Numbered from the stretch's first letter, positions 9,368-18,171 are shown. The stretch is DNA of 64,000 nt from Planococcus glaciei (GCF_900099655.1 NZ_FNDC01000012.1:1-64000); one strand, 5' to 3'. The notes: a model not told the origin generated them from the letters alone. Translations and numbers: made by a program.

Positions 9368-10657
9368 TTATTCATACAATCCAGGAAGCCACGTGGACAG
9401 CGCCGGAACGAATGTGATGATGGCTAAACAAATAATCATCGCAAACAAGAACGGCAATACCGAAACCGCAATCCGTTCAAACCGGACGCCACCGACGCTA
9501 GACGCCACAAACAAGTTGACTCCCAAAGGCGGTGTGATAAAGCCGATCGCCAAGTTGGCAACCAGGATGACGCCGAAATGGATCGGGTCAACACCGACTG
9601 CAATAACGATTGGCAGCAAGATCGGTGTTAAGACGACGAGTGCTGAAATCGTATCGATGAACATGCCGACCACTAGCAACAATAAGTTGATGGCAATCAA
9701 TATGACAAGCGGATTCGTCGACAGATTGGTAAGGTAATCCGAAATTTCGCCCGGGATCTGCTCAATCGTCATAAAGTAAGCAAACGACACCGACAAGCCA
9801 ATGATGATCATCGTCGTGGCGTTGATGACGATGGCCTGGCGGAAACTTTCGTACAGGCCTTGCCATGACAATTCCTTGTAGACGAATTTCCCGATGATGA
9901 CGGCATAGACAACCGCAACTACGGCCGCTTCTGTCGGCGAGAAAATCCCGCCGTAAATGCCGCCAAGAATGATGACCGGAATCAGCAAAGCCCATTTGGC
10001 ATCCCAGAAGGTTTTGACGACATCTTTGAATTCAAACGTCGCAGCTTCGCCGGGCTGCGGTTTGTAGCCGCGTTTTCTGGAAATGAGATAAGCAGTGATC
10101 AACAGGCCGACGCCAATGAGCAGCCCCGGGAAAATGCCGGCCAAAAACATGCTGCCGACCGATACGCCGCCAATGACGCCGTACAAGACAAACGGAATGC
10201 TCGGCGGAATGATAACGCCGATAGACCCGGCGGAAGCCGCAACGGCGGAAGCAAAGCCCCCGTCATAATTGCGGGCAATCATAGCTGGAATCATGAAACT
10301 TCCGATGGCGGCAACTGTTGCCGGGCCTGAACCCGAAATGGCCGCAAAAAACATACAGGCAACAATCGTCACCATGGACAGGCCCCCTGTCATCCAGCCG
10401 ACCAAAGCGGATGCCAGTGCCAGGAGCCGGCGCGACACGCCGCCTTTGCCCATCAGGATGCCGGCCAGCATAAAAAACGGAATCGCGAGCAATGGAAACG
10501 AATCGAGCGACGTGAACGCTTTTTGCGTGATGATGCTGAGCGGCAAGGTGGTGCCGAAGTAAATCGCCGTCAAGGCGGAGACGCCCAGCGCGATGGCAAT
10601 CGGAACACCGATCAATAAGCAAACGAATAATGTGCCAAAAAGGAGTGCTATCGTCAT
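9368..10657 (-). CDS. dctM: TRAP transporter large permease DctM
   Basis: 429 residues, the usual DctM size, almost entirely hydrophobic helices, with family stretches such as FFAAISGSGPATVAAIGS and SAGSIGVIIPPSIPFVLYG. DctM forms the sodium-coupled transport channel of tripartite ATP-independent periplasmic (TRAP) transporters for carboxylates such as C4-dicarboxylates or sugar acids. It is the last gene of gntR-dctP-dctQ-dctM and its ATG overlaps the dctQ stop by 4 bp. Substrate cannot be read from the sequence; the FCD-GntR regulator suggests a sugar acid or other organic acid. Confidence 0.95.
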   Translation of the reverse strand: MTIALLFGTLFVCLLIGVPIAIALGVSALTAIYFGTTLPLSIITQKAFTSLDSFPLLAIPFFMLAGILMGKGGVSRRLLALASALVGWMTGGLSMVTIVACMFFAAISGSGPATVAAIGSFMIPAMIARNYDGGFASAVAASAGSIGVIIPPSIPFVLYGVIGGVSVGSMFLAGIFPGLLIGVGLLITAYLISRKRGYKPQPGEAATFEFKDVVKTFWDAKWALLIPVIILGGIYGGIFSPTEAAVVAVVYAVIIGKFVYKELSWQGLYESFRQAIVINATTMIIIGLSVSFAYFMTIEQIPGEISDYLTNLSTNPLVILIAINLLLLVVGMFIDTISALVVLTPILLPIVIAVGVDPIHFGVILVANLAIGFITPPLGVNLFVASSVGGVRFERIAVSVLPFLFAMIICLAIITFVPALSTWLPGLYE

Positions 10658-11148
10658 GCTGGAAGGTCGCCTCCCTTATGCATTTCGTAATCGCCTTTCC
10701 AGATCTGGATCAATTGCTGGATCAAGCGGATGCACATGCCGATGCCGCCTAAAGGAATCGCCAGGAACGGAATCCACATCGGCAATTGCATGGCTGGTGT
10801 GACCTGGCCATTGGAAATGCTGGAAAGGACCAAATCGGTGCCGAAATACGCCAGGAATAATGCCATCACAAACCAAATCGCCAACGTGATGGTTTCCAGG
10901 ATTTTTCTCGGCAAGCCTTTGAACCTGGTGATAAACGCTTCGACCCGGATGTGTTCACGCAATTTGACGGCGTAGCTGGCCCCGATCCATACCTGGAAAA
11001 TATGTATATAGCGGGCCATTTCTTCGGTCCAGCTGGGCGCACTGGAAAATACGTAGCGCCCGACCACTTGGCCGAATATCAAAACCACCATGACGACGAG
11101 CGTCAGGACTAAAAAAGCTTCTTCCGCTTTTTCAAACTTCTTGATCAT
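10654..11148 (-). CDS. dctQ: TRAP transporter small permease DctQ
   Basis: About 164 residues with four predicted membrane helices and the family motif W(T/S)EE (SWTEEMARY) after the first helix. DctQ pairs with DctM in the membrane and helps dock the binding protein. The ATG at 11148 is preferred because AGGAAG lies 7 bp upstream; a longer frame begins at 11166. Overlaps dctM by 4 bp. Confidence 0.93.
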   Translation of the reverse strand: MIKKFEKAEEAFLVLTLVVMVVLIFGQVVGRYVFSSAPSWTEEMARYIHIFQVWIGASYAVKLREHIRVEAFITRFKGLPRKILETITLAIWFVMALFLAYFGTDLVLSSISNGQVTPAMQLPMWIPFLAIPLGGIGMCIRLIQQLIQIWKGDYEMHKGGDLPA

Positions 11149-11217
11149 ATCCACACTTCCTTTCAAAAGCGAAGAACCAAGGAAAGCCTTCCTTGATTCT
11201 TCAACTGTGGTGTCTTA

Positions 11218-12246
11218 TTATTCTTCATTCGCAGCAAGGGCCTGATCGATCAACTCTTTGCCGATTTGGTCTTCGTATTTCGTGTAAACCGGCTCTGCAG
11301 CTTCACGGAACGCGTTGCGCTGCTCGTCCGTCAAATCGTTGACTTTCATGCCTTCTGCTTCCAATTGCTCGAGGAATTCTTTGTCTTGCTGCTGCGCCAA
11401 TTCGCGCTGCTCGGTGCGGAATTCTTCAGAAGCTTCCATCACCAAGTCCTGCAAGTCTGACGGCAAGGTGTTGTAGAAATCGTTGTTCACCAATAGTGCA
11501 GTTGCCGCATAGACATGCCCCGTCAATGTCAGGTAATCCTGCACTTCATAAAATTTGTTTGTGTAGTACAAGGAAATCGGGCAGTCCATCGCATCGTATG
11601 TTCCTTGCTGAAGCGCTGTATACAATTCACCGAAAGCAAACGGCGAAGCGTTCGCGCCAAATGCGTTGAATGTATCGGTGTGCAGCGGGCTTTCCAACGT
11701 CCGCATTTTCAGGCCTTCCATGTCTTCCGGTTTTTCAATCGGCCCTTCGTTATTCGATACATGGCGGAAACCATTTTCGCCAAAAACCAGCCCTTTGATG
11801 CCGTTGTTTTCCAGGTCCGCCAGCAGCTCCGTTCCTAAATCCCCATCAAGCGCACGGTAAGCGGCTTCGTTGTTGTTGAACAGGAACGGCAAATCAAACA
11901 CCTGGAATTTCTCGTTGAACGATGCCATTGCCGCAACCGCTGGAATCGTCATCTCGACGTTTCCAAGCTGAACCGCTTCAATCGCTTCGCGGTCAGAGCC
12001 GTAAAGCTGGCCATTCGGATAAAGTTCCACTTTCAAGCGGCCATCCGATTCTTTTTCCAATTTCTCTTTAAAAGCAACGGCTCCCACATGGGACGATTGC
12101 TCTTCCGGCACCAAATGCGCCAGTCGGATGGTGAAGGTTTCTCCGCTTGATTCTCCGCCTTCGGACGTCGAACCGCCGCTTTCCGGACGGCCACAAGCTG
12201 TTAAGACAAATAATGCGATAAATAATAATCCAATTAGTTTTTTCAT
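11218..12246 (-). CDS. dctP: TRAP transporter substrate-binding lipoprotein DctP
   Basis: 342 residues. An N-terminal signal with lipobox LTAC (Cys18) predicts membrane anchoring, as expected for a Gram-positive TRAP binding protein, followed by a low-complexity Ser/Gly linker. Family features include YPNGQLYG near 76-83 and Arg182 in KMRTL, the position that usually binds the substrate carboxylate. It captures an organic acid and delivers it to DctQM. Its start overlaps the end of the gntR gene by 4 bp, so the regulator and transporter form one operon. Confidence 0.95.
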   Translation of the reverse strand: MKKLIGLLFIALFVLTACGRPESGGSTSEGGESSGETFTIRLAHLVPEEQSSHVGAVAFKEKLEKESDGRLKVELYPNGQLYGSDREAIEAVQLGNVEMTIPAVAAMASFNEKFQVFDLPFLFNNNEAAYRALDGDLGTELLADLENNGIKGLVFGENGFRHVSNNEGPIEKPEDMEGLKMRTLESPLHTDTFNAFGANASPFAFGELYTALQQGTYDAMDCPISLYYTNKFYEVQDYLTLTGHVYAATALLVNNDFYNTLPSDLQDLVMEASEEFRTEQRELAQQQDKEFLEQLEAEGMKVNDLTDEQRNAFREAAEPVYTKYEDQIGKELIDQALAANEE

Positions 12247-12908
12247 AGATCCTCCCGCGTGATGTATTTCAGCAACCGGTATTCAATGTTGTTCAGATGG
12301 ACGGCCAGTTGCTGTTTGGCCTCCTGAAAATTTCCTTGTTCAATTGCTTCGATAATGGCCAAATGTTCGGCATACGCCTTTTCTGAACTGCCGGCTATCG
12401 TATCAGATACGAGCATAAACGCCCGGCTCCCGCCCGTATTGATGCCTTTGATGATGTCTTTCAAACGCTTGTTTCGATGGTTGCTGCACAATAACGAATG
12501 GAATTCCTCGTCCAAATCCATAAACCGGACAAAGTCTTTTTCCTGGATCGCTTGCCGCTGAAGTTCAGCGTTTTGCTTCATCTCCGCTACTACACGCTCT
12601 TGATCTGCTTTCGGCCATTCCTGAAGCCCATAAATTTCCAGCAGTCTTCGAAGCTCCATAATTTCTTCGACGTCTTGCTGGGTGAAATCAGCGACTACGG
12701 CCGGCTTGGGCTGCTTCAATTCAATAAGCGCATCACCAGCCAGCCTTTTCAACGCTTCCCGCAGCGGGGTCCGGCTGATTCCCAGTTCCATTGCCAGTTT
12801 TTCTTCCGGCAATTCATCGCCGGGTTTCAATTCGCCAATCATGATCAACTTTTTGATGTATTCATAAGCTTGTTCGGCAAGTGTGACTTTTTTCGCTATC
12901 TTCTCCAT
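12243..12908 (-). CDS. GntR-family regulator, FadR/FCD type, of the TRAP operon
   Basis: 221 residues: an N-terminal winged helix-turn-helix (about 10-75, with LGISRTPLREALKRL) and an all-helical FCD ligand-binding domain (about 80-215). First gene of the TRAP operon, preceded by GGAGGAGG 4-6 bp from the ATG. A 15-bp palindrome overlaps its putative promoter, so it probably represses its own operon until an organic-acid ligand binds. FCD regulators typically respond to carboxylic acids or sugar acids. The exact ligand is unknown. Confidence 0.9.
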   Translation of the reverse strand: MEKIAKKVTLAEQAYEYIKKLIMIGELKPGDELPEEKLAMELGISRTPLREALKRLAGDALIELKQPKPAVVADFTQQDVEEIMELRRLLEIYGLQEWPKADQERVVAEMKQNAELQRQAIQEKDFVRFMDLDEEFHSLLCSNHRNKRLKDIIKGINTGGSRAFMLVSDTIAGSSEKAYAEHLAIIEAIEQGNFQEAKQQLAVHLNNIEYRLLKYITREDL

Positions 12909-12941
12909 ATTTCCTCCTCCCTACATAAATAATCACCACAG

Positions 12942-12968
12942 TGTATACTGTATACATTCAGTATATGG
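12942..12968 (-). promoter_or_regulatory. Operator/promoter of the GntR-TRAP operon
   Basis: TGTATACTGTATACA at 12942-12956 is a palindrome around a central base and overlaps a candidate -10; a TTGCCA -35-like box lies about 18 bp upstream on the minus strand. A further half-site ATACTGAAT is adjacent. GTATAC-type palindromes are usual for FCD-GntR proteins. Confidence 0.7.
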
Positions 12969-13180
12969 CAAGATTTTTAAGATGTAAATGTAATTTTCGG
13001 AATTAATTGATTTAACAAACAACTTATATCCATAGCGCAGAAATTTGGTTGAAAATATTTCAAGAAAAATAGCCAATCTTTTGGTGTGAATCCAGGGCGT
13101 CTTCGCTACAATAAAAGATATGGTTCAAGGATTCGAAATAGGAATGGCTCATGAAATGCACCATGCAAGGAGATAGCAGA

Positions 13181-13966
13181 TTGGAAACCCTATTAGTTTT
13201 TAGAAGTTCATTTTCAAATAAATTTTGGAAAATCACGGTTGCCGGCACTTCGTTCGCCGTCAATTACGGAAAAATCGGTACAGCAGGTTCCGTCAACGTC
13301 AAAGACTTTCCGACCCCGGAAGACTGCAAAAAAGAAGCCCACCGCCTCATTCAGTCCAAGCTGAAAAAAGGCTACCAGCCGGCAGTGTCGGCAGATCCAC
13401 TCATCAAAGAAAGTGCGATGACTGAAGATTACTTTTGGCAAATGCTCGACCGCTGCAAGGAAAAAGGCGATGATTCAGAAGAACAAATGGAGTGGCTCAC
13501 TTCCCAGCTGGCAAAAGGGCCGGTGATTGATATTCTGAGTTTTGATTCCATCCTAAAAAAGCATTTCAGCCAGTCCTATACCTCCGATTTGTGGGCCGCT
13601 GCCTATATTGCCATGGGCGGCTGTTCGGACGACTGCTTTGACTATTTCCGGGCGTGGCTGTTGTACCTCGGAAAAGACGTCTATTATAAAGCCATTGAAG
13701 ATCCGGAGACGCTTCTTCCCTATTTTAAGCTTTTGCAGGAACAGGAAGAAATTCCGCAGTTGGAAGAATTCTTACTGGTTGCCTGTGAGGCTTTTGAAGA
13801 GAAAACCGGCCGTGACATGGAAGATTATTGGAAGCTGTATGATCAATTGATGCAGGACGATGACCCGGATCCGGATATCGACTTTGATTGGGATGAAGAC
13901 GATGAAGAAGGGCTGAGCCGCATGTTCCCGCAGCTATGGGCAGTTTATGGAGAGAACCCGTTATAA
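13181..13966 (+). CDS. WGR-domain and DUF4240-domain protein
   Basis: About 261 residues from a TTG at 13181, chosen because AAGGAG ends 8 bp upstream; an ATG at 13151 lacks a ribosome site. Residues ~5-70 resemble a WGR domain (FWKITV..YGKIGTAGS..F..KEA..L), a small nucleic-acid-associated module. Residues ~85-200 resemble DUF4240 (FWQMLDRC..., LWAAAYIAMGGCSDDCFDYFRAWL). The C-terminus is very acidic (DDDPDPDIDFDWDEDDEE). Both domains occur together in bacterial proteins of unknown function. It stands alone between two unrelated minus-strand units, so context gives no role. Confidence 0.8.
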   Translation: METLLVFRSSFSNKFWKITVAGTSFAVNYGKIGTAGSVNVKDFPTPEDCKKEAHRLIQSKLKKGYQPAVSADPLIKESAMTEDYFWQMLDRCKEKGDDSEEQMEWLTSQLAKGPVIDILSFDSILKKHFSQSYTSDLWAAAYIAMGGCSDDCFDYFRAWLLYLGKDVYYKAIEDPETLLPYFKLLQEQEEIPQLEEFLLVACEAFEEKTGRDMEDYWKLYDQLMQDDDPDPDIDFDWDEDDEEGLSRMFPQLWAVYGENPL

Positions 13967-13969
13967 AGA

Positions 13970-14013
13970 AAAGGGAAGCAAAGCACCGGACGCCCCGGAC
14001 TTTGTTTCCCTTT
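13970..14013. terminator. Bidirectional terminator between convergent genes
   Basis: Arms AAAGGGAAGCAAAG and CTTTGTTTCCCTTT (one mismatch) close a GC-rich loop between the WGR gene and the convergent SMP-30 gene. Confidence 0.8.
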
Positions 14014-14031
14014 CGTGGTGATAGCTTCAAT

Positions 14032-15000
14032 TTATTGCAAGCCGTACGGCACTAAGCCTTTCTTGTTTACTTTAATGCGCCATACTTCGTTTTTCGAGGA
14101 TTCTGTGATGTACAGATAGCCTTCGTGGAACGCCAGATTCGTCGTGAATGTTCCGGCGTTTTCATTAAGACGGATGGTGCCGTATTTGAATCCGTCTTTG
14201 TCCTGGACCACGATTTGTCCGGCCTGGAAGTGCGCGACATACAGATTCCCTTCCTGATCTACCGCTAAGCCGTCCGGTCCGATTCCGCCTTCAAATTGCC
14301 CGAAAACGTAGGGAGTTTCGGGAGAAGGCGGTGCATTTTTGGCAGGCACCGCGAGCACTCGGTTTTTACCGAACTCGGATATATACACCCGGCTGCCGTC
14401 AGCCGATATGGCGACCCCGTTTGGATAGGCGATTTTATCCGCAAACAGGACAGGCTCCGTGCTGCCTGCCGGCAAATAAAAGACGCGTCCAACTGGATTG
14501 GTGGCGCTCGACCCCATCGGTTCTGTAAAGTACAAGCCGCCGTCCTTATCAAAGATCAAGTCGTTTAGCCCGTTCAAGGCTTGGCCTTTATACGTACTGA
14601 CAGCCGTTTCGCTTTTGCCTGTTTTCGGGTCGTAGGCGTGGATCACGCCTGTAATGTCCGTTATGAACAGGCGGCCGTCTTTATGGAATTTCGCTCCGAC
14701 GGGCCCCGGATATTTTTTGACTTGCTGGACTTTGTCTCCTTTGACGGTCAGCAGTTCTCCGGACATCGGGCTCACCATCCAAATGGCGCCTTTGCGGTCA
14801 AAGTTGATGCCTTCCATGAATCCACCGTCGCCTTTTACGACTTTTTCCCATTTGGCTTTCGCGGGCACGATTTCGGAAATTTTATGCCGTTCTTCTTTTG
14901 GCACCGGTTTTGTTTCGTAAAAGGTTTTAGCGCCGGCAAAGCCCGCTGCTGCGAGTAATAATACAACCAGTATAGCGATCGTCAATCCTCTTTTTTTCAC
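14032..15000 (-). CDS. Secreted or anchored SMP-30/gluconolactonase-like beta-propeller
   Basis: 322 residues from the GTG at 15000, chosen for AAGGAGG about 9 bp upstream; the longer frame to 15099 has an unlikely N-terminus. An N-terminal hydrophobic segment (KKRGLTIAILVVLLLAAAGF) is a signal or anchor, so the protein acts outside the membrane. The rest has repeated blade-like motifs (GLNDLIFDKDGGLYFTEP, YPNGVAISADGSRVYISE, GPDGLAVDQEGNLYVAHF) typical of SMP-30/gluconolactonase/LRE six-bladed propellers. This family includes metal-dependent lactonases and related proteins. Substrate unknown; no operon partner. Confidence 0.85.
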   Translation of the reverse strand: MKKRGLTIAILVVLLLAAAGFAGAKTFYETKPVPKEERHKISEIVPAKAKWEKVVKGDGGFMEGINFDRKGAIWMVSPMSGELLTVKGDKVQQVKKYPGPVGAKFHKDGRLFITDITGVIHAYDPKTGKSETAVSTYKGQALNGLNDLIFDKDGGLYFTEPMGSSATNPVGRVFYLPAGSTEPVLFADKIAYPNGVAISADGSRVYISEFGKNRVLAVPAKNAPPSPETPYVFGQFEGGIGPDGLAVDQEGNLYVAHFQAGQIVVQDKDGFKYGTIRLNENAGTFTTNLAFHEGYLYITESSKNEVWRIKVNKKGLVPYGLQ

Positions 15001-15275
15001 TTCTGCAACTCCTCCTTTTGGAATCCATTGTTTCTGGTCCAGTCTCCTGATCACTAAAGAAAACAGTTGCCACTCGCTCTTCATTAGAGGCCTCTGCAAA
15101 GGTTTTCTTTAAAATGGAAACTGTTAGTACCGAATATACCGTTGAGGAAGATGAAGGGCTACCCGTTTAACCCTTTGAATTTTTGTATAATTCAGTATGT
15201 TTTTCTCTTTTATCGATATGTATCCTTTGTTAGACTAGTAAGGTTAACCAGCTGACTTAAATTTTTAAATAAAAA

Positions 15276-15307
15276 AAGCAGAGAAAAGTATGGACTTTTC
15301 CCTGCTT
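15276..15307 (-). terminator. Terminator after the UPF0291 gene
   Basis: AAGCAG.GAAAAGT / ACTTTTC.CTGCTT stem with a T-run on the minus strand, 60 bp beyond the small gene's stop. Confidence 0.75.
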
Positions 15308-15366
15308 GCAATTGCTTCTTTGACTGAATTGATTTTCGGTTCGCTTCACCGAAATGAAGGTATGCC

Positions 15367-15531
15367 TTAGCCTATGATTTTAATCGTTTCTACGGTGGAA
15401 ATGACTTGTCCCCGAATCGCAGCCAAGTATTCCATCCGAAGCTGTTTTTGCTCCTGCTGCTCAGCTTTCGTCAGCCCTTTCGTTTTCTGCAAAGCAGCGA
15501 GTTCATTAATTCGGTTCAAACATGTAATCAT
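15367..15531 (-). CDS. Short UPF0291 (DUF896, YnzC-like) protein
   Basis: A 54-residue frame with ATG at 15531 and AAGGAG 9 bp upstream. The sequence (RINELAALQKTKGLTKAEQ, then LRMEYLAAIRGQV) clearly resembles UPF0291/YnzC, small helical-hairpin proteins of Bacillales with unknown function. YnzC is about 77 residues; this copy ends soon after the second helix and lacks the usual C-terminal tail, so it may be a short paralogue. It has its own terminator downstream and sits upstream of nothing obvious, so it is probably monocistronic. Confidence 0.8.
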   Translation of the reverse strand: MITCLNRINELAALQKTKGLTKAEQQEQKQLRMEYLAAIRGQVISTVETIKIIG

Positions 15532-15601
15532 CTTCTTGGACTCCTTTCACTGAGCAAGCATTTCGTTTTGTGGATCGTTATTTAATCAGTTGCTTTTTCT
15601 A

Positions 15602-16537
15602 TTAATCAATTTGGCGGATTTCAAATGGAATCAGCGACTCGGTCAATTGTGTGCGGCGCGGTTCGTATTGTTCCGGCAGCATCAATTTTTCGCCCATCGT
15701 TTCGGGCGTTTCGTCATGCGAAAAGCCTGGCGGATCGGTCGCGATTTCAAATAGGATTTCTCCATGCTCCCGGAAGTAAATCGCGTTAAAGTAATTGCGG
15801 TTTTTCACTTCCGTTACGCCGTAGCCCTGGTTCCGGACATGTTCTTGCCAGCCGAGATGGTCCTGGTCATCTTCTGCACGCCAAGCGATATGGTGCACCG
15901 TTCCGACGCCCATTTGGCCGCGGCCGAGCGGCGTCTGTTTGACGTCGATGACGTTCCCGATGTCGCCGTAAGCGCGGTAGCGCGTGAAATCGCCTTCTTC
16001 TCCGACCTTTTCAAGCCCCATGACGTCCACCAAAGTTTTGCCGGTTTGTTCCGGACGGGCTGACAGCAAAGTCGCCCCGCCGAAGCCTTTGATTGCCACT
16101 TCCGGTGTGATGCTGCCGGATTCGTAGCGGTTCACTTCGCCCGCTTCCCGTTCCACAAGCTCCAGCTGGAGGCCGTGTGGATCTTCAAACAATAGGTTCG
16201 TTTCGCCAAAACGCTCTTCTTTCGCAAAAGGAATGTTGAGTCGTTCCAGACGTTCTTCCCAGAACGGCATCGCGCCTTTTGGAATTACATAGGAAGTCAC
16301 GCCGACTTGCCCGGCTCCGATTTTCCCTTGGTAGGCATTTGCCCACGGGAAGAATGTAATGATGGTGCCCGGTTTTCCGCCTTCGCTGCCAAAATACAAA
16401 TGATAGGTGCCCGGGTCGTCAAAATTGACGGTTTGCTTGACCATCCGCAATCCCAGTACGCCTGCGTAAAAATCGACGTTTTCCTGCGGATGCCCAACGA
16501 TTGCCGTGATATGGTGTATGCCCGCTGTTTTTTTCAT
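15602..16537 (-). CDS. mhqO: Ring-cleaving dioxygenase of the VOC superfamily, MhqO-like
   Basis: 311 residues with two glyoxalase/VOC halves: GIHHITAIVGHPQENVDFY at the N-terminus and VHHIAWRA with GEILFEIATDPPGF in the second half. The His and Glu residues are those expected to bind the metal. Related proteins (MhqO, MhqA, MhqE) are induced by catechol and methylhydroquinone in Bacillus and are thought to open hydroquinone rings. It is the last gene of a minus-strand run with an MhqD-like hydrolase and a flavin reductase, matching a quinone-detoxification operon. Good ribosome site AGGAGGAAGATAG before the ATG. Confidence 0.9.
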   Translation of the reverse strand: MKKTAGIHHITAIVGHPQENVDFYAGVLGLRMVKQTVNFDDPGTYHLYFGSEGGKPGTIITFFPWANAYQGKIGAGQVGVTSYVIPKGAMPFWEERLERLNIPFAKEERFGETNLLFEDPHGLQLELVEREAGEVNRYESGSITPEVAIKGFGGATLLSARPEQTGKTLVDVMGLEKVGEEGDFTRYRAYGDIGNVIDVKQTPLGRGQMGVGTVHHIAWRAEDDQDHLGWQEHVRNQGYGVTEVKNRNYFNAIYFREHGEILFEIATDPPGFSHDETPETMGEKLMLPEQYEPRRTQLTESLIPFEIRQID

Positions 16538-16588
16538 CTATCTTCCTCCTAATTCAGATATGTTTTGAGTGGATTCCATTCCTGTGAA

Positions 16589-17212
16589 TTATTCGACTGT
16601 TTGTCCGTATTTCCGCTCATACCACTGTCTCGCCGCTTCCACTTCACTTCCGGTCAACTGATGGCCGTGGTTTTCCCAGTGGACTTCCACAGAGGCGTTC
16701 GCCGATTCTAGCGAAGCTTGCAACTCCTCTGCTTCCTTTACAGGTGTAATCGGGTCGTTGGTTCCAGCAGCGATAAAGACCTGTTTTCCGGCAAGGTCCG
16801 GCAGCTCGATTCCGCGTCTTGGCACCATCGGGTGATGAAGGATTGCGCCGTTCAAGGCATCGCTAAAGTGATAGAGTAAACTTGCAGCAATGTTTGCCCC
16901 GTTCGAATAGCCAATCGCAACGATGTGGTCCCGGCTAAACTCGTATTTCGCCGAAGCCTCATCCAAAAAGCGGTTCAATTCGTTCGTACGGAAAACCAGA
17001 TCCTCTTCGTCAAATACGCCTTCGCTCAACCGTCTGAAGAAACGGGGCATGCCGTGTTCCGAGACATTTCCTCTTACACTGAGTACTGAAGCCTCGGCAT
17101 CAATCATCGCCGCCAATGACAAGAGCGACTGCTCATTCCCGCCTGTTCCGTGCAGCAACAGAAGAACCGGTTTTTCCGGATTGGATCCTTTTTTAAAAAT
17201 ATGTTCCATCAT
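16589..17212 (-). CDS. mhqD: Alpha/beta hydrolase, MhqD-like carboxylesterase
   Basis: 207 residues of phospholipase/carboxylesterase type. Visible: oxyanion motif HGTGGNE (21-27), nucleophile elbow GYSNG with Ser103, Asp153 in GTNDPI, and His184 in NHGHQ. This is the family of Bacillus MhqD, induced by quinones and diamide. Two adjacent ATGs exist; AAGGA spacing slightly favours the second (17209). Between the flavin reductase and the dioxygenase, 51-bp and 18-bp gaps to its neighbours suggest co-transcription. Confidence 0.9.
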   Translation of the reverse strand: MMEHIFKKGSNPEKPVLLLLHGTGGNEQSLLSLAAMIDAEASVLSVRGNVSEHGMPRFFRRLSEGVFDEEDLVFRTNELNRFLDEASAKYEFSRDHIVAIGYSNGANIAASLLYHFSDALNGAILHHPMVPRRGIELPDLAGKQVFIAAGTNDPITPVKEAEELQASLESANASVEVHWENHGHQLTGSEVEAARQWYERKYGQTVE

Positions 17213-17230
17213 TGTTCCTTCTTTCTTTTT

Positions 17231-17851
17231 TTATTTTGGTCGCTCCATTGAAAAGATTTCTCCGATGGCGGCGTAATTGGCGCCTGCCAACCGGCTGACG
17301 GCATCCAGTCCTCTCGGGTCGATGCGCCCGTTTTCATAAATCGCTTCTTCCACATGGAAACGAACCACTTCTCCGATGAACAAGTCACTGCCTGACTCAC
17401 CTTCGCCTAGCGGAATCGCCTGTACCAACCGGCATTCCATGCGCACCTTCGATTCGTTGATACCCGGAACCGAAATCGCTGTACTCGGAATCAACGTCAG
17501 ATTTGCCGACTCCACTTCACTTTCCGATGGGGGCAAAGAAGCAGCGGTTTCATTGATCTTCGCTACATTTTCGTTGTCCACGATATGCACCACGAATTCG
17601 CCGTTGCCATAAATATTCCGCGCCGTGTCTTTCAGCTCGCCCTTTGGCCGCTGAATCGACAGCGACACCATCGGCGGGTTCGACGAGACGATATTGAAAT
17701 AACTGAACGGTGCACCGTTGACGATCCCCGCCTCAGACTGGGTGGTAACAAATGCAATCGGACGGGGGATAATCGAACCGATCAATAGCTTGTAGTTTTC
17801 GCGTTCTGTATTTTGTTTTGGATCAATTGCCATCATTGTAGAATGATTCAT
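17231..17851 (-). CDS. Flavin reductase family protein (FMN-binding split barrel)
   Basis: 206 residues. Motifs IGSIIPRPIAFVTT, NGAPFSYFNIVSSNPPMVSLSI and KDTARNI are characteristic of flavin-reductase-like FMN-binding proteins, which reduce or bind FMN for oxygenases. The ATG at 17851 has GGAG 8 bp upstream. First gene of the mhqD-mhqO run, so it may supply reduced flavin or act on quinones directly. Confidence 0.88.
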   Translation of the reverse strand: MNHSTMMAIDPKQNTERENYKLLIGSIIPRPIAFVTTQSEAGIVNGAPFSYFNIVSSNPPMVSLSIQRPKGELKDTARNIYGNGEFVVHIVDNENVAKINETAASLPPSESEVESANLTLIPSTAISVPGINESKVRMECRLVQAIPLGEGESGSDLFIGEVVRFHVEEAIYENGRIDPRGLDAVSRLAGANYAAIGEIFSMERPK

Positions 17852-17951
17852 CAAAAACGCTCCTTTTTTAAGCCGTTCTTACTTTCAAATAAATATTCAG
17901 CAAAACTCGTCGATCCATTGAACCGCTTTGCTCAAAATTTATTAGAAACAC

Positions 17952-17973
17952 AAAATGTGCTTTTGCACATTTT
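17952..17973. promoter_or_regulatory. Palindrome upstream of the flavin reductase operon
   Basis: AAAATGTGC and GCACATTTT arms separated by TTTT, about 100 bp upstream of the flavin reductase start. Candidate operator or small hairpin. It does not resemble the MhqR box found near 19127. Confidence 0.45.
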
Positions 17974-18040
17974 ATGTGAGCTTATAGGCAAAAGAATTTT
18001 TACACATGATAGCTAAATAAATATCCGATTGGATAGAAAA

Positions 18041-18171
18041 TTTAGGATCCTCCGTTTCAGCCGGACGCGTTCCGCGGGCTCGCACCGAACTAACTCGGAA
18101 CTTGCGTCCCGAGTGGATTTCGGCACTTCGCTATCCCGCTGGAGTCGCCGGCTTCCACTTCGGATCCTAAA
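18041..18171. repeat. Dispersed GC-rich repeat with perfect 10-bp inverted ends
   Basis: Ends TTTAGGATCC and GGATCCTAAA bracket a GC-rich core containing GCGTTCCGCGGGCTCGC and CCCGCTGGAGTCGCCGGC. This resembles the intergenic repeats that recur across Bacillales genomes and are often mis-annotated as genes. Confidence 0.7.
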
